Shown here: positions 44,013 to 61,684 of the stretch, piece after piece
How the letters are laid out: every line of letters starts with the position of its first letter
How positions within the stretch are numbered: position 1 is the first letter of the stretch
DNA from: Pseudomonadota bacterium
Lineage (GTDB): Bacteria; Pseudomonadota; Gammaproteobacteria; Steroidobacterales; Steroidobacteraceae
Direction of reading: 5' to 3'
DNA: 64,000 nt
Assembly: GCA_021843755.1 (NCBI GenBank)
Contig: JAKBWB010000039.1
Location: 124,001-188,000, forward strand
The notes under the pieces: generated by a model
What the model was told of the DNA's origin: nothing
What the model saw: only the letters and a program-made list of their open reading frames with translations
Database searches by the model: none
Translations under genes and position numbers: made by a program

Positions 44013-44795
44013 CTACCAGCCGTTGCGCAGCTCGCGCAGTCTGATGAAGACCGCGCGCGCGCTCGGGTGCGCCCCGAGATGCGCATCCGTCTCGCGGAGC
44101 CGCTCGATCAGCGCGGGGCTATCGAGCCGCAGGAAAGTGTTGATCCGCTTCTCGTCGGCAAGCGTGGTCACCGGCACGTCGGCGGGCTCGACCGAGCGCA
44201 CCGCCGCCAGCAGCGCCCGCGCCGCGTCGTTATTCGGTTCCCGGTCGAGGGTGAACGCGAGATTGCGCGCGAGATACTCGTGGCCCGGATAGATCCGGGT
44301 CTGATCCGGCAGCCGGGCCAGGATCCGGCTGAAAGTCTCGTAGAGCCGCTGCGGATCGCCGCCGTTGTGGCAGTTGCCGGCCCCGGCGTTGAACAGCGTG
44401 TCACCGCTGAACAGTGCCGGCCGATCGCCGTGCGAGAGCAGACACACGTGCGCGAGCGTATGACCCGGCGTGTCCAGACATTCGAGTTCGAGCCGCCCGA
44501 GGCGGATCACCTCGCCCGCCGCGAGGCGACGATCGACGCCCTCGATGCGCGCCGCCGCATGCGCCAGCAGTTTCGCTCCCGTGGCGCTCACCAGCCCCGC
44601 ATTTCCCCCGGTATGGTCGCGGTGCTCATGGGTATTGAGGATCTGGGTGATCGTCCAGCCGCGCTTGTGCGCCGCGGCCAGGCACAGCCGCCATTCGAGC
44701 GGGTCGATGGCGAGCGCCACGCCGGTCTCGGGGCAGGCTACCAGATAGTGGAAGTTTCGATAGGCGTTGCCCGTCCAGATGCGCTCGATCAGCAT
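44013..44795 (-). CDS. gloB: Hydroxyacylglutathione hydrolase (glyoxalase II)
   Basis: A 260-residue metallo-beta-lactamase-fold enzyme that hydrolyses S-lactoylglutathione to lactate and glutathione. The metal motif HEHRDH is at residues 56-61, with further ligands in DTPGHTLAHV and FSGDTLFNAGAGNC and the C-terminal PGHEYLARNL. The glutathione-binding C-terminal helices are present. The ATG at 44795 gives MLIERIW, the usual start. First gene of the gloB-uvrD-trkA-trkH run. It completes the pathway begun by gloA at about 26.8 kb. Confidence 0.95.
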   Translation of the reverse strand: MLIERIWTGNAYRNFHYLVACPETGVALAIDPLEWRLCLAAAHKRGWTITQILNTHEHRDHTGGNAGLVSATGAKLLAHAAARIEGVDRRLAAGEVIRLGRLELECLDTPGHTLAHVCLLSHGDRPALFSGDTLFNAGAGNCHNGGDPQRLYETFSRILARLPDQTRIYPGHEYLARNLAFTLDREPNNDAARALLAAVRSVEPADVPVTTLADEKRINTFLRLDSPALIERLRETDAHLGAHPSARAVFIRLRELRNGW

Positions 44796-44921
44796 GGCGG
44801 GAGCATACCCGATCGGCGCGTGCACGGGGCCCGCGCAAATCCGCGCCAGACTTGCCGATTCGCCGCGAAAGGCGCGGGGCAGCCCCCGGCCGCCGCAAGG
44901 CTTGCGAACCCCTTAAGGGCG

Positions 44922-46417
44922 TCAGGCCTGTTGGGCCGGCAGGCCCGCAACCAGCGCCCCCGCACGCGGCTCGGCAACGCGTAACGTGCACAGGCCCGCG
45001 ATCAGAAGGCTGATCCCGCCGAGCACCAGGCCATATACCGGCTGGTTACGGAAAACCGCGTGCACCAGCACCCCGAGCACACTTGCCCCGAGGATCTGCG
45101 GCAAGGTGATGAAGAAATTGAACATGCCCATGTACACGCCCATCTTCTCGGCCGGCAGGTTGTCCGCAAGCAGCGTGTACGGAAGCGACAGGATCGACGC
45201 CCAGCCGAAGCCGACCCCGAGCATGGACAGCAGCAACCAATCGGGATTGTGAATCCAGACGAAGGAGATCAGTCCCAGGGCCGCCAGCGCCAGATTGATC
45301 AGGTGGCTCCAGCGAAGTCCCGCACGGCGCACCATCAGCGGAATGATGGCCGCGGCCAGCACGGCAAAGCCGCTATAGGCTCCGCTCAACACATCGGCCC
45401 AATTGGCGCCCGCGTTGTAGGCCGCCGACAAAGGATCACTGCTGCCGAACTGCACCGCGGCCACCGCCGGCGTGAGGTAATTCCACATGGCGAACATCGC
45501 GAACCAGGAGAAGAACTGCACCCACGCCAGCCGGCGCATCGGCCCGGGCATGCCATAAAGATCCGCCATCACCTGGCGGAGCATGCCGCGGCTGCGGGTG
45601 CGGGCGAGCCACAGGTACAGCCCGCCGATCACAACCAGTCCGACGGCGAGCAGATACAATTGTGCGTCGAGCGAAAAGTTTCGAATCAACAGCACACCGA
45701 CGACTCCGAGCACCAGCATGGCCGAGCCGGGCAGCCAGGCGCGCGCTACGCCGATGTCAGTGGGCGCCGGCGGCGAGCCGCTGAAGCCGCGCAGCCGCTC
45801 CGGTGGATATTCGCGCGTCGTGAAAACCGTCCACGACACGGCAACCAGCAGCACGGCGGCGCCGGCATAGAACGCAATGCGCACCGTGGCCGGAATCTGG
45901 CCTGCCGGCGCCACGTTGAGGATGCCGAACCGGGCCAGAAGCCAGGGCAGAATCGAGGACAGGACGCCACCGACACCGATGAAAAGGCTTTGCAGCGCAA
46001 AGCCGAGCGGCCGCTGCGAGGTGGGCAACTGGTCGGCGACGAACGCGCGGAATGGTTCCATCGAGATGTTGACGGACGCATTCATCACCCACAGCATCAC
46101 CGCCGCGACCCACAGCACCGGGGAATTCGGCATCGCCACCAGAGCGAGCGTCGTCAGGATCGCGCCGGCGAAGAAATAAGGCCGCCGCCTGCCGAAGCGC
46201 CCCCAGGTGTGGTCCGAGGCGTAGCCGATGAGCGGCTGTACCAGCAGTCCCGTCAGCGGCGCGCCCACCCAAAGGATGGGCAGGCGCTGCATGTCCGCAC
46301 CGAGGGTCTGGAAGATGCGACTGACGTTGGCGACCTGCAGCCCGAAGGCGAACTGAATGCCGAGAAACCCGAGGGACATGTTCCAGATCTGCCGGAACGA
46401 GAGCTCGGGCTTTTGGT

Positions 46418-46421
<4 letters not shown>
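44922..46421 (-). CDS. SLC45-type MFS sugar transporter (maltose/maltodextrin importer)
   Basis: A 499-residue membrane carrier with about twelve hydrophobic segments. The loop after TM2 reads SDHTWGRFGRRRPYF, the RxGRRRP signature of SLC45/GPH-type sugar:H+ symporters. The N-terminus LSFRQIWNMSLGFLGIQFAFGLQ is also typical. Such carriers (for example MalY of Caulobacter) import maltose or maltodextrins in loci that pair them with a TonB receptor. Its ATG overlaps the stop of the glycosidase-like gene by 4 nt, making it the last gene of the GH31-amylase operon. Substrate is inferred from context. Confidence 0.9.
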
Positions 46422-50835
<4,414 letters not shown>

Positions 50836-52905
50836 TTATTGCTCGAGTATCGCCCCGCGGTAGCCCGGCAGCGCAATGCGCACGACGCCGTGGTTCACAC
50901 GATAGGTTTTTCCGTCCAGCAAATCGGTAACCCCGGATCCATTCACGTCGCTCAACTGCCACACCGGTATCGCAACCGTTTGCGTCCGATCCGATGCGTT
51001 CAGCACCACGGCGATCCGGTGTCTTCGATCGAATCGACCGAAGGCATAGACATCCTGTCTGTTGTCCCTCAGCAGCGTGATGAACGAACCGGTACGCAGG
51101 GCCGCATAGCGGCGGCGGATCACGATGAGTTTGTGCGCCAGGGCGATCGGTGGATCGGCCCGCGCCGCTTTCGACCAGATGAAGGTGCGCCGATTGTCGA
51201 ATCCCGGCGGGCTCTGCATCCCGTATTCGTCACCGTAGTAAATGGTCGGCGTACCGATGTAGGTGAACTGGAAGACCATGGCGAGTTCGCTCCTGGCGAG
51301 CACGCCACCGCAGCGCGTGGCGAATCTCGGCGTGTCGTGGGTGCCGAGCTCGTTGGTCATGGTTTCCTGGGCGGCCACGGGCAAATCGGCCCGTGTCCGA
51401 TGCAGCCATGCTGAGAATCGTCTGACGCCGATGGACGCCGGCTTGCCGCTTTCGTTGACACCGCACATCCACTCAGAGAGGGGATTGGTGAACCCATTGT
51501 AGTTCATCGCTCCGTCCCACTGGTTGCCTTGATCCAGCCACGGCGCCGGATTTCCCCAATACTCGCCGAGAATCTCCGCATGCGGATTGACCGACAGGAC
51601 GGCGGCGCGCAGCTGGCGCATGATCTGATGATTGGTCGCATCACCGCCGGGACCGCCATTCGCATCGAGCATCTGCGCGGAGTCGAGCCGCCAACCGTCG
51701 ATCCCAAAGGGCCGCCTCAGGTAGGTCTGCACCACGGAATGCCGCGACGCGTAAATTTGCTCACGAACCGGCGAGCCGGTTGTCCCGTAGTTCAGCTTCG
51801 GCATGTCCGGAACGACGTTCTCGAAGCTCGAATAATCGTCCGGCCAGTGTTGAAACGTGTACCAGGAATAGTACGGGCTGGATCGCGACTTGTACGCGCC
51901 GACAACGTGGCAGGAGATATGCTCGTACGTATACCGACCAAACCAGCAGTTCGAACCGCCGGTGTGGTTAAAAACGCCATCGAGAATGATGTAGCCTTTT
52001 GGGCCGTTCCTGGCGCTGTGCACGGCGTGAATCAATTTCTCCAAGGTTCGCGCCGTTCCGAACGATGGATCAACCCTGTAGTAATTCGTCGTATCGTACT
52101 TGTGATTGGTCGGCGCCTCGAAGATCGGGGTCAGATACAGGATATTCGCGCCGAGGGTGTGCTTGATGTAGCCGAGCTTCTGCTCGATGCCTGCCAGATC
52201 GCCGCCAAAGAAGACTTCCTGGCCGCATCCCCGGACCCACGGACGGGTGGTGGTACCCCAAGCATGATGTTCGGCCGCACAGCCGAGAAACGTGTATTGG
52301 TTGCTCTTGACCCGAATCCGCGGATCGCCGTCGTAGAAGCTGTCGACGAAGATCTCGTACATGACGCCGTTCTTCATCCAGTTCGGCGTGCGGAATCCCG
52401 GGATGATGAAGAAATCGCCCAGGGCCGGCTGAGTTGCGCTCGCTCCCGCGGCGTTGTACCAGACCGTCTCGGCGCCGTTTGTCACTTCGAACCGGTAGTA
52501 CTTTTCGGAGGGTCCCGCCGGGATCGTTCCCCGCCAATAGTCGAATTTCCCGGTCGGGTCCGTCGACCGCTTGATCATGCGCACGTCATGAAACGCCTCA
52601 TCGCCGGCGTCATAGTACTTGATCGTCGCGCGGGTCACGTTATCGTGCCCGGTGCGCAGCATGACGGTCACCGGCTGGGTGGCGCTCGGCTCCTGGTTGC
52701 TGTCGTACATCGTGCCCTGATCCGAGAACAGATCCGCCTTGATGATCGCGTTCGCTCGGGTGGTAGGCGTCGCAGGAGCGCTCGCGAGCGCCGGATGCGT
52801 CCAGGCTGTCAGCAGTGCGGCCGCGAGGATCGGCGCGAGTCCGGCGCCTCGCGTAGAAAAGCCGGCTCTTCGCTTGCTTGCCAGTGTCATGGTCAGGTCA
52901 CTCAC
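50836..52905 (-). CDS. GH13 amylase 2, neopullulanase-type, secreted
   Basis: A 689-residue paralogue of the flanking two amylases. It has a Sec signal (LAPILAAALLTAWTHPALASA) and no lipobox. After the N-terminal beta-sandwich, the barrel has region I DGVFNH, region V MPKLN, nucleophile D408 (GWRLDSAQM), acid/base E448 (ILGEYWG), and H523-D524 in LGTHDTPRF. It therefore keeps the canonical His that amylases 1 and 3 have lost. It is also more basic than the other two (RRPF, RRYAALR). The GTG at 52905 is chosen because AGGGGAG lies 7 nt upstream; the ATG at 52890 is the alternative. Confidence 0.92.
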   Translation of the reverse strand: MSDLTMTLASKRRAGFSTRGAGLAPILAAALLTAWTHPALASAPATPTTRANAIIKADLFSDQGTMYDSNQEPSATQPVTVMLRTGHDNVTRATIKYYDAGDEAFHDVRMIKRSTDPTGKFDYWRGTIPAGPSEKYYRFEVTNGAETVWYNAAGASATQPALGDFFIIPGFRTPNWMKNGVMYEIFVDSFYDGDPRIRVKSNQYTFLGCAAEHHAWGTTTRPWVRGCGQEVFFGGDLAGIEQKLGYIKHTLGANILYLTPIFEAPTNHKYDTTNYYRVDPSFGTARTLEKLIHAVHSARNGPKGYIILDGVFNHTGGSNCWFGRYTYEHISCHVVGAYKSRSSPYYSWYTFQHWPDDYSSFENVVPDMPKLNYGTTGSPVREQIYASRHSVVQTYLRRPFGIDGWRLDSAQMLDANGGPGGDATNHQIMRQLRAAVLSVNPHAEILGEYWGNPAPWLDQGNQWDGAMNYNGFTNPLSEWMCGVNESGKPASIGVRRFSAWLHRTRADLPVAAQETMTNELGTHDTPRFATRCGGVLARSELAMVFQFTYIGTPTIYYGDEYGMQSPPGFDNRRTFIWSKAARADPPIALAHKLIVIRRRYAALRTGSFITLLRDNRQDVYAFGRFDRRHRIAVVLNASDRTQTVAIPVWQLSDVNGSGVTDLLDGKTYRVNHGVVRIALPGYRGAILEQ

Positions 52906-53023
52906 CGTACTGCTCCCCTCTGCAAATACATGCGCACGGACCGGCATCCCGGCGGATACACGCGAGCGCCGGACCCCGGCGGCAGCTTCGCCGCCCGCGT
53001 CCGGCGACTTACTGCTGTCGTTC

Positions 53024-57683
<4,660 letters not shown>

Positions 57684-58277
57684 GTCGTCAAATCCTCCTC
57701 AACACGCCGCACGGCGCTGGTGTGGAATCGCCGCCGGGTCCCGATGGAAGCGGCCGGCGACGTTCTTGCGTCATTCCAGGTTGCGCGAGGGTCACCCCAC
57801 GCCGGCGCAGCAGCGCAAAACTCGTGGCCCCCTCCAGTGTCGTTCGTAAACGCTTCCGAATTGCCCCAATCGGACGCGAACCCCGTGACAGCATGCCGGC
57901 CGGTTGCTCGCGGCACCCGTGCACGCTGCGGCACAGCCGGCGCTTCGCACGCGCGCACCGAAGTCGGGGCGCCTCGGCCCCGTAGCGACGCGATCGGAAC
58001 GACGATGCCGTGCACCGCGCAGTCCTCTGCCGGATAAGTAGAGTGCGACGGGCGCGCCGGATTTGGCAACGTTCCGCATACGTATTCATCGCCCGGGAAA
58101 TGGTCCGCGGCAATTGCGAGGCTCTATGCTGCGAGTGTCGGTCCGGCGCAGACGCACGGTTGACCCGGGTGCGCTCGGAGCATGGTCGGTACCCAAGAGC
58201 CCGTTGCGTTATGGCAATATCAATGCGAGAGTGTCGCGTGGTGGCGCGACGGCTTCACGTCAGCCCGGACAGCCTGC
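57684..58277. other. Noncoding divergent promoter region between GH31 and halogenase 1
   Basis: A gap of 594 bp. The open frames in it have no protein-like composition and no start sites worth naming. It must hold the promoters of both divergent units. The clearest signal is the LacI-type palindrome at 57843-57860. A weaker AACGTT-centred site (GGCAACGTTCCG) lies at 58064-58075. No convincing -35/-10 pair was found by eye. Confidence 0.6.
57843..57860. promoter_or_regulatory. LacI/GalR-family-type operator
   Basis: TTCGTAAACGCTTCCGAA is an 18-bp inverted repeat centred on CG, with arms TTCG/CGAA and a core of the AAxCGxTT type used by LacI-family sugar regulators. Only two positions per half are mismatched. 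It lies 160 bp upstream of the GH31 start and about 420 bp upstream of halogenase 1. No LacI-family gene is in the window, so the regulator would be encoded elsewhere. Confidence 0.5.
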
Positions 58278-59801
58278 ATGACTGACACCGCAGAACGTCG
58301 TATTCGGCGCATCGTGATCGTCGGTGGCGGTACTGCCGGCTGGATGAGCGCGGCGGCGCTCGCCGCAGCAACGCAGGGTCAAACGTCCATCGAGCTGGTC
58401 GAGTCCGATGCCATCGGCACGGTCGGCGTCGGCGAGGCGACCATCCCGCCGATCCGCCATTTCAACCAGCAGCTGGGTCTCGATGAGAATGCCTTCATGG
58501 CCGCCACCGGCGGCTCATTCAAGCTCGGCATCGAATTCGTCGACTGGACCCGACCCGGCCATCGCTACTTCCATCCCTTCGGCAGGTTCGCGCCTGATTT
58601 CGACGCCGTCTCGTTGCATCAGTACTGGCTGCGCGAACGCGCTCGCGGAAACAACACGCCGCTGGAGGATTACGCTATCGCCTGGGTTGCGGCCCGTGCC
58701 GGGCGCTTCGACCGGCCCTTGCCCGACCCGCAGCTGGTGTTGTCGCGTCTCGATTACGCCTATCACTTCGACGCGGCACTGTACGCCCGCCACCTGCGGG
58801 GCTACGCCGAGCAGCGCGGCGTCAAGCGGACGGAGGGGAAAATCGTCGCGGTCGCACTTCGCGGCGAAGACGGGTTCATCGAGGCGGTCATTCTCGAGGG
58901 CGGCGCGCGCATCGAGGGCGATCTGTTCGTCGACTGCTCGGGATTTCGTGCGCTGCTGATCGAGGGGGCGCTGAACAGCCGCCTCGATGACTGGCGGCAC
59001 TGGCTGCCGTGCGACCGGGCACTCGTCGTGGGCTCGGCGGTTGGCGCGGAGTTTCCGCCCTATACGCGCTCGACTGCGCGCCCGGCCGGCTGGCAATGGC
59101 GGATCCCGCTGCAGCACCGCATCGGCAACGGGCACGTGTACTGCAGCGACTACATGCGCGATGACGAGGCTGCTTCCATCCTGCTCGCGGGCCTCGATGG
59201 CGAGGCGCTCGGTGAGCCGCGCCTGATCGAATTCAAGGCCGGCGCGCGTTGCGAGTCCTGGTCGCGCAACTGCGTGGCCATCGGGCTCGCCGCGGGCTTC
59301 CTCGAGCCGCTCGAGTCGACCGCGATCCACCTCGTACAGTCGGCGATCACGCGGCTTCTGGCGCTGTTCCCCGACCGCGATTTCGACCCCCTCCTCCTGC
59401 GGGAATTCAACCGGCTGACGTACACGGAGTACGAGCGGATTCGCGACTTTCTCATCCTGCACTACCACGCTCAGCTGCGCGAGGAGCCGCTGTGGCGCTA
59501 CACGCGAACGATGGCGATTCCGCAGACGCTGCAGTACAAGATCGATCATTTCCGCTACGGCGGGCGGATCGTGGCCGAGCCGTTCGAGCTGTTCCAGAAT
59601 TCCTCCTGGATTGCGATACTCGTCGGCCAGGAAGTCTGGCCGCAGCGCTATGATCCGTTGGTCGATCTGCATACCGGGGTCGATGCGCCGCGCTACCTGA
59701 CGGGGATCCGCAGCGTACTGGAAAAGGCGGCACACGCACTGCCGACCCACCGCGAGTACATCGAGAGGCATTGCGCCGCGACCGCCGCGCGGACCAAGTG
59801 A
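58278..59801 (+). CDS. Flavin-dependent tryptophan-halogenase family protein 1
   Basis: A 507-residue member of the flavin-dependent tryptophan halogenase family. The FAD motif GGGTAGWM is at residues 16-23 and the catalytic lysine K82 is in GGSFKLGIEF. The halogenase hallmark WxWxIP is GWQWRIPLQ at 271-279. FLEPLESTAIHL includes E346, the same number as the active-site Glu of PrnA. All residues expected for activity with FADH2, O2 and halide are present, but the substrate need not be tryptophan. Homologues of this clade often sit beside TonB receptors and glycan genes. The ATG at 58278 starts MTDTAERR. It is divergent from GH31 and convergent with halogenase 2, 9 bp apart. Confidence 0.88.
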   Translation: MTDTAERRIRRIVIVGGGTAGWMSAAALAAATQGQTSIELVESDAIGTVGVGEATIPPIRHFNQQLGLDENAFMAATGGSFKLGIEFVDWTRPGHRYFHPFGRFAPDFDAVSLHQYWLRERARGNNTPLEDYAIAWVAARAGRFDRPLPDPQLVLSRLDYAYHFDAALYARHLRGYAEQRGVKRTEGKIVAVALRGEDGFIEAVILEGGARIEGDLFVDCSGFRALLIEGALNSRLDDWRHWLPCDRALVVGSAVGAEFPPYTRSTARPAGWQWRIPLQHRIGNGHVYCSDYMRDDEAASILLAGLDGEALGEPRLIEFKAGARCESWSRNCVAIGLAAGFLEPLESTAIHLVQSAITRLLALFPDRDFDPLLLREFNRLTYTEYERIRDFLILHYHAQLREEPLWRYTRTMAIPQTLQYKIDHFRYGGRIVAEPFELFQNSSWIAILVGQEVWPQRYDPLVDLHTGVDAPRYLTGIRSVLEKAAHALPTHREYIERHCAATAARTK

Positions 59802-59810
59802 ACGCCAGCG

Positions 59811-61319
59811 CTAGTGCCGCTCGGTGGCGCAGTGCTCGGCGATGAAGCGCTCGTGGGCAGGCATACGCTCCACGGCCGTGGCGATCACGTTGCGGATGGT
59901 GTCGAGGAATTCCTGCAGCTGACCCTGAGGCAAGTCATCGGCGGCGGGATGGTAACGCTTGGGCAGGATACCCTGGCCCAGCAGAACCTGCAGCCACGAC
60001 TGCTCGGTGAACAGCTCGTCGCCCTCGCGAAAGATCTGGCCCGTTGCCCGGAAGATCGCCAGCTTGCGCGCCAAACCGGGCGGTGCCGGCAGCGCCGCGC
60101 AGTGCCGCCAGAAGGGCGTATCGCGCCGTTCGGTCGCGCGGTAGTGCAGCACGACGAAATCGCGCACCTGCTCGTATTCTTCGCGCATCTTGCGGTTGTA
60201 TTCCTCGGCGATCGCCGGATCGAAACCGGCATCCGGAAAAAGCGCCAACAGACGGTTGATGCCCGACTGGGCCAGATGAATCGCCGTCGATTCCAGCGGC
60301 TCGATGAAACCCGCGGCGAGCCCGATGGCCACGCAGTTGCGCACCCACAGGCGGCGCCGCACGCCGGTTGAGATCCGAATGATGTGCGGCTCGCTCAAAG
60401 CCGGACCCTCCAGACCGGCCAGCAGGATCGCCGTGGCCTCGTCGTCGCTCATGAACTCGCTGCAGTACACGTGTCCGTCCCCGCTGCGATGTTGCTGCGG
60501 AATACGCCACTGCCATCCGGCGGGCCGGGCCGTCGCCTGCGTGAACGGACGGACGGCGGCTGCGCTGGCGGCAGTGGTCGCCACGGCCCGATCACACGGC
60601 AGCCACTCGCGCCAGTCCTCGAACCCGCTCTTCAGCGCCCCCTCGATCAGCAGCGCACGAAATCCCGAGCAGTCGACGAACAGATCGCCCTCGATGCGCG
60701 CGCCGCTCTCGAGAACGACCGCCTCGATGAACCCGTCCTCCGCGCGCAGCTTGACTTCGACGACCCTGCCCTCGGTCCGCGTCGCTCCCCGCTGCTCGGC
60801 GTAGCGGCGCAGCATCTGCCCGTAGAGCTTGGCATCGAAATGAAACGCATACTTGATGCCACCGATCGGAGTCTGTCCCACTCGTTCCATCCGCGCCATC
60901 CGGTGCCCGCGCGCGGCCGCGGCGTTGAGCGAATAGGCCCACAGGTCCGGCGCCGCCGAGTCTGCGCGGCTGCGGAGCCAATAATGCTGGAACGGCAGCG
61001 CCCCGAGCGGCAGCCCGACCTCGCCGAAGGCGTGCAGGTACGAGTGACCGAGGCGCAGCCAGTCGTTGAATTCAATGGCGAGCTTGAAGGTTCCGCCGCT
61101 CGCCCGCAGCATCGCGTCCTCCTCGATGCCGAGGAAGGTGTTGACGTTGCGGATCTGCGGAATGGTGGCCTCGCCCACCCCGATCGGGCCGATCGCGTCC
61201 GACTCCACGACGCACACTTCCAGATGCGCCGCCATGGTGCGGATCAGCACCGCCGCGGCCATCCATCCGGCCGTACCGCCGCCGACGATCACGACGCGCC
61301 TGATGCTCTGCCCGCTCAT
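59811..61319 (-). CDS. Flavin-dependent tryptophan-halogenase family protein 2
   Basis: A 502-residue paralogue of the preceding gene. GGGTAGWM is at 13-20, the catalytic lysine K79 is in GGTFKLAIEF, the hallmark GWQWRIPQQ is present, and FIEPLESTAIHL carries the active-site Glu. The two proteins share long identical stretches (for example LFVDCSGFRALLIEGAL). Halogenase 2 starts at the ATG at 61319, with GGAGGGG 5 nt upstream. It is transcribed in the same direction as the TonB receptor upstream, but a strong hairpin lies between them. FADH2 would have to come from a flavin reductase not seen here. Confidence 0.88.
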   Translation of the reverse strand: MSGQSIRRVVIVGGGTAGWMAAAVLIRTMAAHLEVCVVESDAIGPIGVGEATIPQIRNVNTFLGIEEDAMLRASGGTFKLAIEFNDWLRLGHSYLHAFGEVGLPLGALPFQHYWLRSRADSAAPDLWAYSLNAAAARGHRMARMERVGQTPIGGIKYAFHFDAKLYGQMLRRYAEQRGATRTEGRVVEVKLRAEDGFIEAVVLESGARIEGDLFVDCSGFRALLIEGALKSGFEDWREWLPCDRAVATTAASAAAVRPFTQATARPAGWQWRIPQQHRSGDGHVYCSEFMSDDEATAILLAGLEGPALSEPHIIRISTGVRRRLWVRNCVAIGLAAGFIEPLESTAIHLAQSGINRLLALFPDAGFDPAIAEEYNRKMREEYEQVRDFVVLHYRATERRDTPFWRHCAALPAPPGLARKLAIFRATGQIFREGDELFTEQSWLQVLLGQGILPKRYHPAADDLPQGQLQEFLDTIRNVIATAVERMPAHERFIAEHCATERH

Positions 61320-61636
61320 GATGCCCCTCCGCCGCCCCTTGACAACCGCGTGATCGGCGTCACCCCGGTCCGCCGGATCGCCGTCCGGTCCGACGCTCGG
61401 AACCTGCATGATCAGCGCTCGAGAATCCTCCGATCGAGCGCCGCGACGATGTGCGTCCGATGCAGTCCCTCGGCGCGAAACTCGTCCACGGTCCGGCGAC
61501 CCCGCTTGCTCGAACTCGGCGCGCGCCGGGTCGCCTCGAGCGGCTCAGGCACCGACATTGTACATGTTCCGGTATTTTCTTACGTGTCAGGCCACCAGCA
61601 CCGCCCCGAGGGCGTGTGCGGCCGATCAAAGCCAAG
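61320..61636. other. Noncoding gap between halogenase 2 and the TonB receptor
   Basis: Together with the adjoining terminator, this makes a gap of 365 bp without a gene. On the minus strand TACAAT (61562-61557) is a good -10 box for halogenase 2, 238 bp before its start codon. The -35 region is not convincing. Nothing else was recognised. Confidence 0.4.
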
Positions 61637-61660
61637 CCCCGCCGGCTCGCGCCGGCGGGG
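61637..61660 (-). terminator. Hairpin terminator after the TonB receptor gene
   Basis: CCCCGCCGGC-TCGC-GCCGGCGGGG forms a perfect 10-bp GC stem with a 4-nt loop, 24 bp after the receptor stop codon on the minus strand. The following sequence CTTGGCTTT is only moderately T-rich, so termination may be partial and halogenase 2 could be reached by read-through. Confidence 0.7.
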
Positions 61661-61684
61661 GAAGCTTTGTCTCTCGAATGCGGA

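Noticed and set aside
44796-44921. CGCAAGGCTTGCG as a terminator between the MFS carrier and gloB
   Set aside because: The palindrome leaves almost no loop and has no T-tract after it, so I do not call it a terminator.
41907-44984. A plus-strand open frame of more than 1,000 codons opposite uvrD and gloB
   Set aside because: The minus strand encodes complete UvrD and GloB. The plus-strand translation is Arg/Gln/His-rich and has no recognisable domain.
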